DNA of 53,806 nucleotides from Gammaproteobacteria bacterium (GCA_020445165.1 JAGRHE010000003.1:1-53806), one strand, 5' to 3'. Shown: positions 9,362-19,176, numbered from the stretch's first letter. Numbers and translations are program-made. Notes: a model not told the origin generated them from the sequence alone.

Positions 9362-9648
9362 CAACTCCTCCTCGACTGCGCTTGGCCGTGCCCGGCGATA
9401 CGATCGCGGCAGCCTACGCATCCCGATCTGCTCTGTGTCGGGTTTGATTGACTATTACATGGTAGCTCAACAGCTTAGAGAAAATTAGCGAAAAAATACC
9501 TAAAGTCCGCCAAGCACCGCAACGAGGCGCGGAGAAGGGTGATACTTATCACAGTTTCCCGGTATGGCAAGCCGGACTGCAGAGAGGATCGACGCTGGGA
9601 ACTGCCGGCATCGCCAGCCGGCGCGACACCCCTCGCGAGCGGGGCGAA

Positions 9649-10044
9649 TCAGGATTCGTCGGCGATTGCCTGTGCCGCAGCCTCGCGGCTGTAGAATCGG
9701 CCATCGCGCAGGAAGCCCGCCTCGATGGTGTCACGGGTGCGGATCACCGTCCCCTCGGCATCGCGGGCGGAGATCCAGGACTCCGGCAGGCCGTCCAGGA
9801 CATGGACCCGAGCAATCCTGCCGTCGGCGTACACGGAAATGACGCTCTCGCCGGTCTCGTGGTTGAAATAGGCGGGCACGAAGCCGGCAGCACGATTGTT
9901 GCGACTGACACCCCCGGTGCCACAGAACGCCCGGTTCTGCGCGCGCAGATCGCACTCACAGATGCCGCTGGTTTGGGCAGGTGCAAGCCCTGCATCCATC
10001 CCGCAATCGCGTCGAACCCCGATTTTTATCTGATCAGCCGACAA
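9649..10044 (-). CDS. Conserved-looking hypothetical protein
   Basis: 131 residues from a TTG, preceded by GAGAGGTG. An ATG at codon 16 is an alternative start. I do not recognise the family. The second half looks well folded (FVPAYFNHETGESVISVYADG, then DGLPESWI and AGFLRDGRFYSREAAAQAI). The first half has three close cysteines, CECDLRAQNRAFC. No signal peptide or membrane segment is visible. It stands alone between the ExeA-like gene and the radical SAM gene. It is called a gene because codon use and the amphipathic pattern are plausible, while overlapping frames give arginine-rich nonsense. Confidence 0.55.
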   Translation of the reverse strand: MSADQIKIGVRRDCGMDAGLAPAQTSGICECDLRAQNRAFCGTGGVSRNNRAAGFVPAYFNHETGESVISVYADGRIARVHVLDGLPESWISARDAEGTVIRTRDTIEAGFLRDGRFYSREAAAQAIADES

Positions 10045-10275
10045 CTCGCACCTCTCGCCAAGAACGGAACCACTGTCGCGCCCGTCATCTCACTTCAAGC
10101 ATCAGCCATGCCATGTCGTTGTCGCTGATCCGGCAGTTGCGCACACAGCGGCGTAAACGACCGGGAAATCAGGACGATAAGGCTGCCCCTGCCAATTTTT
10201 CCGCCACACACGGTGGCCAACCGCGCGGTTGGACATTTACGATTGCGTAAAGTTTTTTTGACACTGCGGGCAGCA

Positions 10276-11340
10276 ATGATGGGCGGCCGTGACAAACTCC
10301 TGCGCGGGCGGGCTGCCGGGTCGAATCCGGCCAACCGCTACGACCGTCAGCGCATCGATCCCTTCGATGACGGCTGGCAGGCCGACGAACGCGACACGCT
10401 CCGTACCCTGGTCAGTGTCGACCACGCGCGCAAAGCCATCAGCTACAACGACTCGCCGGACATCCCGTTCGATCGCTCGGTCAATCCCTACCGCGGTTGT
10501 GAACATGGCTGCATCTATTGCTATGCACGGCCAACCCACGCCTGGCTGGACCTGTCACCGGGTCTGGATTTCGAAAGCCGGCTGTTCGCCCGCCCGGACC
10601 TCCCCCGGCTGCTGAGCGAGGAACTCGGCCAGCCGGGTTATACGCCCGCACCGATCGCAATCAGTGGCGTGACGGACGCGTACCAGCCGATCGAGCGTGA
10701 ATGGCGCCTGACCCGCCAGGTACTGGAGACACTTGCTGGCGCACGCCACCCTGCCCTGTTGATCACCAAGTCTGCGCTGGTGGAGCGTGACATCGACATC
10801 CTGCAGGACATGGCACGCGATGCACTGGTCGAAGTGAGCATATCGCTGACCACCCTCGACCGGCGCCTGGCCCGCACGCTCGAACCACGCGCCGCGGCCC
10901 CGGCCCGGAGACTGCAGACGATCAGCGAACTCGCAGCATCCGGCATCCCGGTCAAGGTGATGCTCGCGCCTCTCATCCCGGTATTGAACGAGTCCGAGCT
11001 CGAAACCCTGCTGGGCGCGGCACGCGATGCCGGCGCAAACAGCGCAGCTTACGTTCTGCTGCGCCTGCCACTGGAGGTTGCACCCCTGTTTCGTGACTGG
11101 CTGCAACAGCACGAGCCCGGCCAGGCCGCGCGTATCATGAGTCACGTGCAGGAATCACGGCTGGGTCGCGACAATGACAGTCGCTTCGGTCACCGTATTC
11201 ATGGCAACGGTCACTATGCCGAGTTGCTGCGCCAACGCTTCGAACTCGCCGTTCGCCGCCTTGGCCTCGATGTCGAAAACCGGCTGCGCTGTGACCTGTT
11301 CCGGGCACCATCAGCTGATGGACAGCTGACGCTGTTCTGA
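10276..11340 (+). CDS. PA0069-family radical SAM protein
   Basis: 354 residues from the ATG at 10276. An in-frame ATG at 10213 would add a poor leader. The radical SAM cluster motif is NPYRGCEHGCIYCYARPTH near 74-92 (CxxxCxxC), binding a [4Fe-4S] cluster that cleaves S-adenosylmethionine. LVEVSISLTTLD near 185-196 and GIPVKVMLAPLIP near 225-237 are barrel strands of the SplB-like branch, which is related to spore photoproduct lyase. The C-terminus (SRFGHRIHGNGHYAELLRQRF) is typical of PA0069-type proteins. The substrate of this branch is unknown. Confidence 0.85.
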   Translation: MMGGRDKLLRGRAAGSNPANRYDRQRIDPFDDGWQADERDTLRTLVSVDHARKAISYNDSPDIPFDRSVNPYRGCEHGCIYCYARPTHAWLDLSPGLDFESRLFARPDLPRLLSEELGQPGYTPAPIAISGVTDAYQPIEREWRLTRQVLETLAGARHPALLITKSALVERDIDILQDMARDALVEVSISLTTLDRRLARTLEPRAAAPARRLQTISELAASGIPVKVMLAPLIPVLNESELETLLGAARDAGANSAAYVLLRLPLEVAPLFRDWLQQHEPGQAARIMSHVQESRLGRDNDSRFGHRIHGNGHYAELLRQRFELAVRRLGLDVENRLRCDLFRAPSADGQLTLF

Positions 11341-11399
11341 CCGGTTTTCCACACCATGCGCCGCTGTGGCAGCGACCCGGTTGGCGATAAGCTGGACAG

Positions 11400-11957
11400 A
11401 TGCAGAAGTACAGCCGCGAGCAACAGCCTTACACCCCACTGTTCTGTGAAGAGAACGTGTGGCAGCTGGCACACCGACTGCTCGCTGGCGGCTGCGAAGC
11501 TGACACGCTGCAGGTCCTGCTCTTTTCCAACCAGCGTTCAGCCGTGTTCATGCTCAACCAGCGCAGCGCTCCGCCCGACAAGGGGATCATCTGGGATTAT
11601 CACGTGGTGCTGCGGATCAACGACGGCAGCGACTTGGTCCTGGATCCCGACAGCCGCCTGCCTTATCCCAGCGCCACCCGGGACTACCTGGCGCTCTCGT
11701 TCCCAGCACCGGGCACGGTGCCATCACGCTTCCGGTCACTGGTCCGGATCATCCCGGCGGCCCGCTACGTACTCCGCTTCGATTCGGATCGCAACCACAT
11801 GCGCGGCAGGATCCCGGCACAGGCATTTCCGCAATGGCCACTGATCAGGGCCGGCAGTGATCCGATAACCCTTCGCAACTACCGTGACATGACCGCGTCG
11901 CTGGATGACGGCAGCCGGGTTGTGACAATCGAGGAGTTCGCGCGCGAAGTCGGCTGA
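11400..11957 (+). CDS. Protein N-terminal glutamine amidohydrolase (NTAQ1 family)
   Basis: 185 residues. The family converts N-terminal Gln of a protein to Glu, a step of the N-degron pathway best known in eukaryotes. The catalytic triad positions are visible: Cys16 in FCEENVWQL, His68 in GIIWDYHVVLRI, and Asp82 or Asp84 in LVLDPDSRLPYP. The length is close to the animal enzyme (about 205). No Bpt or Aat transferase or ClpS gene is in the window. The gene follows a radical SAM gene at 59 bases and faces a methyltransferase with only eight bases between stops. Bacterial members are sparsely characterised, so the activity here is inferred. Confidence 0.82.
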   Translation: MQKYSREQQPYTPLFCEENVWQLAHRLLAGGCEADTLQVLLFSNQRSAVFMLNQRSAPPDKGIIWDYHVVLRINDGSDLVLDPDSRLPYPSATRDYLALSFPAPGTVPSRFRSLVRIIPAARYVLRFDSDRNHMRGRIPAQAFPQWPLIRAGSDPITLRNYRDMTASLDDGSRVVTIEEFAREVG

Positions 11958-11965
11958 GCAACCCG

Positions 11966-12541
11966 TCAACCAGCGCGCTGGGCGACCAGTTGCGCGCGGT
12001 TGCGAAAACCCCGCTCGGGATCACCCAGCGTTCCCTCTTCGCGGTACGCGCGCACCACGAGGTCGGGAAACAGGTGCAACAACTCGTTCACCTGCAGACG
12101 GTACGGACCATCTCCGGGCCCGCTGTCGTCGGTCCGCTCGCTGGTCCAGGTCTGGTAGAACAGCAGGCCACCAAGGCGCAAGGCGGCACCCAGGGCCGGG
12201 CACAGATCGCGCTCGAGAAAATGGCCGACGCAGATCACGTCGTAGCGACCGGGTTCCGGGGGATCGACGGTCACGTCTCGGACCGAGGCCTCGATCGAAG
12301 ATCCAGCGGCACGCGCCTGCAGTCGCGCAACGGCGACCGGCGAGATGTCCCAGGCATCGACCGTCATGCCACGATCGGCCAGGTACAGCGCATTGCCGCC
12401 CAGCCCACATGCCAGGTCCAGGGCTTGCCCCGTTCCCGGCAACAGATAGTCGTAATCGCGCAACACTTCGATCGGCGACGTGTCATCCGACGCGTCACGG
12501 TAGCGGGCATCCCATTTCTGCTGCATGGCTTCACGATCCAT
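11966..12541 (-). CDS. Class I SAM-dependent methyltransferase (TehB-like)
   Basis: 191 residues. The S-adenosylmethionine site is clear: motif I ALDLACGLGGNALYLADRG near 41-59, then VDAWDISPVAVARLQAR with the ribose-binding aspartate, and YDVICVGHFLER as motif IV. The N-terminal KWDARYRDA opening is shared by TehB, thiopurine and small-thiol methyltransferases. The substrate cannot be told from sequence. The gene is single and convergent with the amidohydrolase. Confidence 0.8.
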   Translation of the reverse strand: MDREAMQQKWDARYRDASDDTSPIEVLRDYDYLLPGTGQALDLACGLGGNALYLADRGMTVDAWDISPVAVARLQARAAGSSIEASVRDVTVDPPEPGRYDVICVGHFLERDLCPALGAALRLGGLLFYQTWTSERTDDSGPGDGPYRLQVNELLHLFPDLVVRAYREEGTLGDPERGFRNRAQLVAQRAG

Positions 12542-12750
12542 GGCGCCAGCATAGCGCGAGTCCAGCTACGGTTTGAACGCTCGTCACGGCATGCCGACGA
12601 TACAGGGGCGACACACTTCTGCCGCACGCTGACACCGCAGGCGCAGGCAGACACTGGCCAAATACCTGGACAACGCGTCGTTCATGCGCGGAATCGCTCA
12701 ATACGAGCAGTTTTTGTAACGTTAATCGACACACGCCCTGTTGTCTTATT

Positions 12751-12773
12751 GGGCAACCACGTCGACGTTGCCC
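12751..12773. repeat. Inverted repeat in the promoter region of the DCC gene
   Basis: The arms GGGCAAC and GTTGCCC surround CACGTCGAC, 51 bases before the ATG at 12824. It could be an operator or a leader hairpin. Nothing else in this 282-base divergent gap stands out. Confidence 0.35.
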
Positions 12774-12823
12774 GGCGTTACTGAACCGGGCCGCAAGCCA
12801 ACGGAAACCGCGAGGACGATGTC

Positions 12824-13294
12824 ATGAGTTCCAACCCTGTATCCGAACAAGGCGACAGCACGACCACCGCTGACGCGCAACGGCAACCGTGGCGACCACT
12901 TGTGCTGTTCGACGGGGCTTGCCCGCTCTGCCGGCGCGAGATAGCGCACTACCGGCGTCGCAGCGGCGCCGACCGGCTCAACTGGGTCGACCTTTCGCAC
13001 CAGGCACGCGGCGAACCCGTGGCAGGCATCGACTGGCATGCCGCGATGGCACGTTTCCATGTCCGCGACGCGGACGGCGAATGGCAGCGCGGCGCATTCG
13101 CATTCGTCGAACTCTGGTCGCATCTGCGCGGTTACCGGGTGCTTGCCCGGCTGGTTCGTGGACTGCGGCTCACCGGCCTGCTCGATCGCGCCTATGCGGT
13201 GTTTGCCCGCCACCGGCTCACTGCACGCTGTAACAATACCAACTGCGCGCCCGTCAAAAGGCCGACCCGTCGCTTGGGGCGAGTGACATCGTGA
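12824..13294 (+). CDS. DCC family thiol-disulfide oxidoreductase (DUF393)
   Basis: 156 residues. LVLFDGACPLCRREIAHY near 26-43 carries the DCC-family DxxCPxC motif (here DGACPLC), a thioredoxin-like redox centre. The first 20 residues are a Gln/Thr-rich leader not shared by the family, so a later start is possible. It opens a plus-strand cluster with an ABC1 kinase and photolyases, overlapping the kinase gene by four bases. A redox role is likely but no substrate is known. Confidence 0.82.
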   Translation: MSSNPVSEQGDSTTTADAQRQPWRPLVLFDGACPLCRREIAHYRRRSGADRLNWVDLSHQARGEPVAGIDWHAAMARFHVRDADGEWQRGAFAFVELWSHLRGYRVLARLVRGLRLTGLLDRAYAVFARHRLTARCNNTNCAPVKRPTRRLGRVTS

Positions 13295-14643
13295 GCCGAG
13301 AACGCTCACTGACCGGGTCACGCATCGGCCGTCTGGCGATGATGGGACGCCTGGCGGGCGGCATGGTCGGCGGCATGCTCGGTGAAGGCGCCCGCCAGCT
13401 CGCCCGCGGCCAGCGTGCATCGCTCGCCGACCTGGTGTTGACGCCCGCCAATATGGACCGGCTGGCCGAACGCCTGTCGGAGATGCGCGGTGCGGCAATG
13501 AAGGTTGGCCAGCTGTTGTCCATGGACAGCGGTGACATGCTGCCACCGGCACTTGGCGAATTACTCGCCCGCCTGCGTGAAGATGCCCATACGATGCCAC
13601 TGGGCGAGGTCGCTGACGTGCTGCGAAATGCCTGGGGTGAAGGCTGGCAGTCCCGCTTCCACCAGTTCTCATTCACGCCGATCGCAGCTGCCTCGATCGG
13701 ACAGGTGCACTCGGCGCACCTCGACGACGGCCGCCGGGTCGCGGTCAAGGTGCAGTACCCCGGGGTTCGCGCCAGCATCGACAGTGATGTCGACAACGTC
13801 TCGGCGTTGCTGCGTATCGCCCGGGTCCTGCCCGAACGTTTCGATATCGGCCCCTTGCTCGACGAGGCCAAGCGCCAGCTGCACCTGGAAGCCGACTACC
13901 AGTACGAGGCCGATTCGCTGACGCGCTTCGCCGCCCTGCTCGACGACGACCCACGCTTCTTACTGCCAAACCCGGTCCCGGAACTGTGCACCGGCGAGGT
14001 CCTTTGCATGCAGTTCCTGTCCGGCGACCCGATCGAATCCCTGCGCCAGGCAGCGGCCGGGCGACGCGATGCCGCGGCAGGCGCGCTCACCGGACTTGCC
14101 CTGCGCGAGGTGTTCGAATGGGGGCTGGTACAGACCGATCCGAATTTCGCCAATTACCTGTATGACGTCGACACCGGGCAGATACAGCTGCTCGACTTCG
14201 GCGCTACGCGCGTCTACCCCGAACACCGGCGCAACGCCCTGCTTGCACTGCTGATGGCAGCTGTCGATGGCGATGACTCCGACCTGCTCGACGCCGCGAC
14301 AGCCGTTGGCTATCTGACCGAAAACGATAGCGGCCGCTACCGACAGGTCGTGATCCAACTCCTGCGGATGGCGGCGGAGCCGGCGCGCCAGGACAACTAC
14401 AGCTTCGGCACCACCGACTTGGCCCAGCGGATGCGCAACGTTGTGATCGACATGCGTCTGCGCGAGCCGATGGGCCAGCTGCCACCGGTCGATGTGCTGT
14501 ACCTGCACCGCAAACTCGGCGGCCTGTACCTGCTGCTAGCGCGACTGCGTGCGCGTGTGCCGGTGAAGCAACTGGTGCGCGAGCTCCCGTTCCTGCCAGA
14601 CCGACCACGATCCGGGCAATCGGCCACGCTGGCAGCCGTCTGA
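13291..14643 (+). CDS. ABC1/AarF (UbiB-like) atypical kinase family protein
   Basis: 450 residues. Family signatures are in order: the KxGQ motif in AMKVGQLLSMD near 69-79, the alanine-rich loop IAAASIGQVHSA near 131-142, the lysine strand VAVKVQYPGV near 150-159, and the metal-binding TDPNFANYL and LLDFGAT near 285-312. These kinases have no standard activation loop. They act as ATPases in ubiquinone or other isoprenoid lipid metabolism. UbiB itself sits with ubiE/ubiJ and has C-terminal membrane helices, which are not obvious here, so this is a paralogue. It starts inside the end of the DCC gene. Confidence 0.88.
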   Translation: MSRERSLTGSRIGRLAMMGRLAGGMVGGMLGEGARQLARGQRASLADLVLTPANMDRLAERLSEMRGAAMKVGQLLSMDSGDMLPPALGELLARLREDAHTMPLGEVADVLRNAWGEGWQSRFHQFSFTPIAAASIGQVHSAHLDDGRRVAVKVQYPGVRASIDSDVDNVSALLRIARVLPERFDIGPLLDEAKRQLHLEADYQYEADSLTRFAALLDDDPRFLLPNPVPELCTGEVLCMQFLSGDPIESLRQAAAGRRDAAAGALTGLALREVFEWGLVQTDPNFANYLYDVDTGQIQLLDFGATRVYPEHRRNALLALLMAAVDGDDSDLLDAATAVGYLTENDSGRYRQVVIQLLRMAAEPARQDNYSFGTTDLAQRMRNVVIDMRLREPMGQLPPVDVLYLHRKLGGLYLLLARLRARVPVKQLVRELPFLPDRPRSGQSATLAAV

Positions 14644-14646
14644 ACG

Positions 14647-16191
14647 ATGCATCAACTGGTCTGGTTCAAGCGCGACCTGCGCATCCACGACCAAGCCGCC
14701 TTGTGCGAGGCAGCGGCACGCGGGCCGGTCATGCCTCTGTACATCGTCGAACCGGAACTGTGGCGCCAACCGGACATGTCCGGTCGGCAGTGGAATTTCG
14801 TCCGCGATTCGCTGCTATCGCTGCGCGAACAGCTGGCCGACATCGGGCAAGCATTGCTGATTCGCAGTGGCGATGCCGTCGACGTGATCCGGGAACTGCA
14901 TCATCGCCACCGGATCAGCGCAGCCTGGTCGCACCAGGAAACCGGTAACGCCTGGACTTTTGCACGCGATCAGCGGGTCGGCGAATGGCTGCGCGCGAAT
15001 GCCATCCCGTGGCAGGAACTGCGTCAGCACGGCGTGGTCCGCGGTGCGCTCGACCGCGATCGCTGGTCGCGCCAGTGGGAGGCGCTGATGACACAGCGAC
15101 AGTATCGTCCGCCGGTGCTGGCACCGCTCCCAACGACGATTCCGGCAGGCCCGATCCCGCGCTGGCCAACCGCCAAGCCTTTCGATGATCCCTGTCCCGG
15201 TCGCCAGATCGGTGGCCGCCGATTCGCCGAACAAGCGCTGCACAGCTTTCTCCACGCACGCGGTGAGCGCTACCACGCCGAACTGTCGAGCCCTTCCAGC
15301 GCGTTTTCCTCCTGCTCGCGACTGAGTGCACACCTGGCCTGCGGCAGCTTGTCCATGCGTGAGACGCTGCAGGCAACGCGCCTGCGGCGACAGCAGAGCG
15401 CAGAGCAGCGCAGGTCCGGAAAACATGCCGACACGGACAGTTGGTGCAAGGCGTTGAGCGCGTTCGAAGGACGCCTGCACTGGCACTGTCATTTCGTGCA
15501 GAAGCTGGAGAGCGAACCGAGCATCGAGTTGGAGAACCTGCACGGTGCCACCAGCGATCTGCGCAGCAGCAACCCCGACAACGGACGCCTCAGCGCCTGG
15601 ATGCGTGGCGAAACGGGGTGGCCTTTGGTCGATGCCTGCATGCGGGCGCTCGATCACAACGGTTGGATCAACTTTCGCATGCGCGCAATGCTGACCTCGG
15701 TGGCGTCGTACCAGCTCTGGTTGCACTGGCGTGAGCCCGGCCTGCACCTGGCACGTCGCTTCGTCGACTACGAACCCGGCATACACTGGCCCCAGATGCA
15801 GATGCAGTCCGGCACCACCGGCATCAATACGCTGCGTATCTATAATCCCGTCAAGCAATCACTCGAGCATGATCCGCGTGGCACCTTCATCCGAACCTGG
15901 GTACCGGAGCTGAGCGCGGTCGATGATGCCTGGATCCACACGCCATGGAAGATGCCACACGTGCAACAGCAACGCTGCGGCGTTCGCATCGACCGCGACT
16001 ATCCGGCTCCACTGGTCGACCACGAAGCCGCGGCTCGCCTGGCCCGCCAACGCATCGGCCAGGCCAGGCGCGGCAGCGACGCGCGCGCCCAGAGCCGTCG
16101 GATTCAACAGCAGCATGGCAGTCGTCGGCGTCCACGCGATACACACCAGGCTGCGCAGCGGCAACGCGACCTGTTCAACGATGGCACATAA
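14647..16191 (+). CDS. Cryptochrome / deoxyribodipyrimidine photolyase family protein
   Basis: 514 residues. The N-terminal antenna domain begins [16 protein letters not shown], and the FAD-binding domain is C-terminal. Flavin-pocket features include [52 protein letters not shown] and [19 protein letters not shown]. It would use blue light to reverse UV pyrimidine dimers or act as a cryptochrome. The C-terminal 45 residues are basic and Gln/Arg-rich. It starts three bases after the ABC1 kinase and overlaps the DUF2256 gene by 11 bases. The next photolyase belongs to another class, so the two probably differ in lesion or role. Confidence 0.85.
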   Translation: MHQLVWFKRDLRIHDQAALCEAAARGPVMPLYIVEPELWRQPDMSGRQWNFVRDSLLSLREQLADIGQALLIRSGDAVDVIRELHHRHRISAAWSHQETGNAWTFARDQRVGEWLRANAIPWQELRQHGVVRGALDRDRWSRQWEALMTQRQYRPPVLAPLPTTIPAGPIPRWPTAKPFDDPCPGRQIGGRRFAEQALHSFLHARGERYHAELSSPSSAFSSCSRLSAHLACGSLSMRETLQATRLRRQQSAEQRRSGKHADTDSWCKALSAFEGRLHWHCHFVQKLESEPSIELENLHGATSDLRSSNPDNGRLSAWMRGETGWPLVDACMRALDHNGWINFRMRAMLTSVASYQLWLHWREPGLHLARRFVDYEPGIHWPQMQMQSGTTGINTLRIYNPVKQSLEHDPRGTFIRTWVPELSAVDDAWIHTPWKMPHVQQQRCGVRIDRDYPAPLVDHEAAARLARQRIGQARRGSDARAQSRRIQQQHGSRRRPRDTHQAAQRQRDLFNDGT

Positions 16192-16324
16192 AAAGCCACA
16201 TCTTCCGACCCGCGTCTGTGCGCATTGCGGACGACCGTTCACCTGGCGCAAGCGCTGGCGCGCGGTCTGGGATCAGGTGCGCTATTGCTCTGAACGCTGC
16301 CGACGAACGGCGCACAACAGATGA
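16181..16324 (+). CDS. DUF2256 zinc-ribbon-like small protein
   Basis: 47 residues. Four cysteines in [14 protein letters not shown] ... YCSERCRR form a likely zinc knuckle. The family is routinely found next to cryptochrome/photolyase genes, as here, wedged between two of them with overlaps at both ends (11 bases upstream, ATGA downstream). The function is unknown. Translational coupling suggests a fixed stoichiometry with one or both photolyases. Confidence 0.85.
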   Translation: MAHKKPHLPTRVCAHCGRPFTWRKRWRAVWDQVRYCSERCRRTAHNR

Positions 16325-17868
16325 GCGAACATGGCCTGTACCTGATCTTCGGCGACCAGCTCGACCGCCGTTCCCCCGCCCTGCGCGAATGCCGTAAGAG
16401 TGTCGACCGGGTCCTGATGATCGAATCACGCGAGGAATCGCAACGGATCTGGTCACACAAGGCCCGCAGCGCCCTGTTCATCGCCGCGATGCGCCACCAT
16501 CGCGACTGGCTGCGCGAAAAGGGTTACCGGGTCGATTACGTCGAACTCGACGACGAAGCAGCAGCCAGCTTCGATCAAGCACTGTCGACGGCGCTGCAGC
16601 ATCGTCAGCCGGACTGGCTGACCATGGTCGAGCCGGGCGAATTCGAGGTGCGCAACCTGGTCGCCGCCGCCTGCGACAATGCCGACGTCGCCCTGCGCGT
16701 GCTCGATGACCCGCATTTCCTGTGCAGCACCCGGGAGTTTGCCGAATGGCGCAGTGGCCGCAAGGTGCTGGTCATGGAGCACTTCTACCGTCATATGCGC
16801 AAACGGCTCGACCTGCTCATGGAGGACGGAAAGCCGGTCGGCGGAGAATGGAACTTCGACAGGAAAAACCGCAGGCCTTTTGGCCGCAAGGGCCCTGGCA
16901 TCCTACCGGAACTGCCACGCTTCGAGCCGGACGCGGTGACCCGCGAGGCACTGGCGGCGGTCGAAAAGCACTTTCCCGACAACCCCGGCCGCCTGGACAA
17001 TTTCAACTGGCCGGTGACGCGCGAGCAGGCACTGCAGGCACTGACGGCTTTCGTCCGTGACCGGCTGCCGGCATTCGGTCCGTTCCAGGATGCGATGTGG
17101 CAGGACCAACCCTACCTGCATCATTCCGCGCTGTCGGCGGCGTTGAACCTGAAACTGCTCGATCCGCGCGAGGTCGTCGAGGCCGCCGTGCAAGCCTATC
17201 GGGACAAGGCCGCACCACTGGCCTCGGTAGAAGGTTTCGTGCGCCAGATCGTCGGTTGGCGTGAATACGTACGCGGCGTGTACTGGAGCGAGATGCCCGA
17301 CTACCTGGATCGCAACGCACTCGACGCCCAGGCCGACCTGCCCGACTTCTACTGGAACGGCGACACCCGGATGCACTGTCTGCAACAGGTGATTGGCCAG
17401 ACCCTCGAACATGGCTATGCCCATCACATCCAGCGCCTGATGGTCAGCGGCCTGTTCGCGCTGCTGTTCGGCGTGCAACCACGCCAGGTGCACGCCTGGT
17501 ACCTGGCGATCTATGTCGATGCCGTGGAATGGGTCGAGGCGCCGAACACCCTGGGCATGTCGCAGCACGCCGATGGCGGCCTGCTGGCATCCAAGCCCTA
17601 CGCCGCCTCCGGGCGCTACATCGAGCGCATGAGCAACTACTGCGGCAATTGCCGCTACCAGCCGGGAGAAGCCACCGGCGACAAGGCCTGTCCCTTCACG
17701 ACGCTGTATTGGGACTTCCTGATGCGGCACGAAAAGCGCTTCGCCGATCATCCCCGCGCCGGCATGCAATGGCGCAACCTGGCCCGCCTCGAAAAGGACC
17801 GGCGCAGCACAATCCAACAGCGTGCTGCCTGGCTGCGCAATGCCATTGCCAGCGGCGAACGCATATAG
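16321..17868 (+). CDS. phrB: FeS-BCP type (6-4) photolyase/cryptochrome (PhrB-like)
   Basis: 515 residues. The N-terminal LYLIFGDQL is typical of the prokaryotic (6-4) photolyase class. The [4Fe-4S] cluster ligands are three cysteines in [21 protein letters not shown] near 438-459, with a fourth provided upstream in the fold. FAD-pocket segments are [11 protein letters not shown] and [14 protein letters not shown] [18 protein letters not shown]. Members repair (6-4) photoproducts with FAD and a ribolumazine antenna. Its ATG overlaps the DUF2256 stop. With the preceding gene, the cluster holds two distinct light-driven enzymes. Confidence 0.88.
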   Translation: MSEHGLYLIFGDQLDRRSPALRECRKSVDRVLMIESREESQRIWSHKARSALFIAAMRHHRDWLREKGYRVDYVELDDEAAASFDQALSTALQHRQPDWLTMVEPGEFEVRNLVAAACDNADVALRVLDDPHFLCSTREFAEWRSGRKVLVMEHFYRHMRKRLDLLMEDGKPVGGEWNFDRKNRRPFGRKGPGILPELPRFEPDAVTREALAAVEKHFPDNPGRLDNFNWPVTREQALQALTAFVRDRLPAFGPFQDAMWQDQPYLHHSALSAALNLKLLDPREVVEAAVQAYRDKAAPLASVEGFVRQIVGWREYVRGVYWSEMPDYLDRNALDAQADLPDFYWNGDTRMHCLQQVIGQTLEHGYAHHIQRLMVSGLFALLFGVQPRQVHAWYLAIYVDAVEWVEAPNTLGMSQHADGGLLASKPYAASGRYIERMSNYCGNCRYQPGEATGDKACPFTTLYWDFLMRHEKRFADHPRAGMQWRNLARLEKDRRSTIQQRAAWLRNAIASGERI

Positions 17869-17933
17869 CAGGCCAACGACGACGGCAGTTGCACTGTCAG
17901 GCATGGCGCATCGCCGTCTGCTACATTGCCGGC

Positions 17934-18635
17934 ATGAGCAATGCGGAACAACAGGCCTGGGCCGCCAGGCAGTTACTCGCCGGCAATCTGCACGGCATGC
18001 TGTCGACCCTGTCGACCGAGCATCCGGGTTATCCGTTCGGCTCCATGGCGCCTTACATCGTGGGACACGATGGACTGCCCCTGTTCCTGCTCAGCCACCT
18101 GTCACAGCACACCCGCAACATCATCGAAGACCCGCGCTGCGGCCTGCTGCTGGTCGAGAACGGCGAAGGTGATGTTCAGCAGCTCGGACGCTTGAGCGCA
18201 CCGGGCGAACTGCGACCGGCAAACGACGCCACCGGCGACCATGAGCGCTATTTCCGCTACTTTCCACAAACCAGGGTCTACTTCGAGCAACTCGGTTTTC
18301 GTTTCTTCCGCTTCCATCCGCTGCGCTTCCACTGGAACGGTGGATTCGCGACCGCGCGCTGGTTCGGCAATGAACGCATCGTGCGTACGAACCCGTTCGC
18401 GTCCGGCGAGATCGACTTCATCGGGCGCCTGCAGCATGAACGGGATGACGCGCTACGGCTGATGCTGCAACCGCGGCCAGACGCGACACTGCCGCGGATC
18501 ATCGGCATCGATGGTGAGGGTGTCGATGTGCATACCGGGGCTTCGGTCAGGCGCCTGGCGCTGTCCTCCACCGTGGATTCGTTCGATGCCCTGCTCGAGA
18601 GCACCGCCACACTGGCCCATGGGGACCGGGATTGA
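17934..18635 (+). CDS. HugZ-like pyridoxamine-5'-phosphate-oxidase-fold protein
   Basis: 233 residues from the ATG at 17934, although the frame is open back to 17529. A split-barrel flavin/heme-binding fold is indicated by LLAGNLHGMLSTLSTEHPGYPFGSMAPYI at the N-terminus and LSHLSQHTRNIIEDPRCGLLLVE further in. The C-terminal part (FIGRLQHERDDALRLML) resembles the HugZ/DUF2470 lobe. HugZ proteins degrade or handle heme. No heme-uptake gene is adjacent, so a flavin-linked stress function is equally possible. It follows the photolyase at 65 bases. Confidence 0.75.
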   Translation: MSNAEQQAWAARQLLAGNLHGMLSTLSTEHPGYPFGSMAPYIVGHDGLPLFLLSHLSQHTRNIIEDPRCGLLLVENGEGDVQQLGRLSAPGELRPANDATGDHERYFRYFPQTRVYFEQLGFRFFRFHPLRFHWNGGFATARWFGNERIVRTNPFASGEIDFIGRLQHERDDALRLMLQPRPDATLPRIIGIDGEGVDVHTGASVRRLALSSTVDSFDALLESTATLAHGDRD

Positions 18636-18734
18636 GTATTTCCCGCAGCCATCTGCCCGGCCTGTCCCGGTTCTCTCGAAAAGCAGCGCGGACCACACAG
18701 CAAATCCGTTTCCGATCAATCAGCAGGAGCAAGC

Positions 18735-19160
18735 ATGGCCGAACTTCCGATGACCTACGAAACCGCTTACGAATGGGGGAAGACAGCGAAGCGGGGCAAG
18801 CTCGAGATCAGCGAACGCTCAACGCTGGAGGTTGGCTCACCACACGATACCGACGCTTACAGCCCTGAGCACATGTTGCTTGCGGCGGCCGAGGTATGCC
18901 TGGCGAATACCATGCTGGTGATGTCAGAGCGTTCAGGGCTCGCGCTGGCCGGCTATCGATCGACCGCGTTCGGCGAGCTGGAATTCGAGAAGGGTGCCGG
19001 CTATCGCTTCAAGCGGATCGTGATCAAGCCGCGCATCGAGGTGGCCGCCGACGCCGAATCCCTGGCCGGGCGCCTGATCGACAAGGCCCACCGGGCCTGC
19101 CTGATCGCGCGTTCGCTGGCGTGCCCGGTGGATATAGAACCGGTAATCACGCAGCCCTGA
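18735..19160 (+). CDS. OsmC family protein (peroxiredoxin-like)
   Basis: 141 residues. SPEHMLLAAAEVCLANTMLVMSERSGL near 33-60 contains the first family cysteine in an OsmC helix, and DKAHRACLIARSL near 117-129 the second. The pair would reduce organic peroxides. The neighbouring light-damage and redox genes fit an oxidative-stress cluster. An AGGAG lies nine bases ahead of the ATG. The TGA lies in the loop of a small hairpin shared with the convergent chemoreceptor gene. Confidence 0.85.
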   Translation: MAELPMTYETAYEWGKTAKRGKLEISERSTLEVGSPHDTDAYSPEHMLLAAAEVCLANTMLVMSERSGLALAGYRSTAFGELEFEKGAGYRFKRIVIKPRIEVAADAESLAGRLIDKAHRACLIARSLACPVDIEPVITQP

Positions 19161-19167
19161 GGGCTGC
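19151..19167. terminator. Hairpin between convergent genes
   Basis: GCAGCCC-TGA-GGGCTGC is a perfect seven-base stem whose loop is the OsmC stop codon, ten bases from the stop of the opposing gene. There is no U-run on either strand, so intrinsic termination would be weak. Confidence 0.4.
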
Positions 19168-19176
19168 GTCGACGGC

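Noticed and set aside
10319..10335. GGGTCGAATCC, resembling a tRNA T-arm
   Set aside because: It lies inside the radical SAM gene and no acceptor or anticodon arm can be folded around it.
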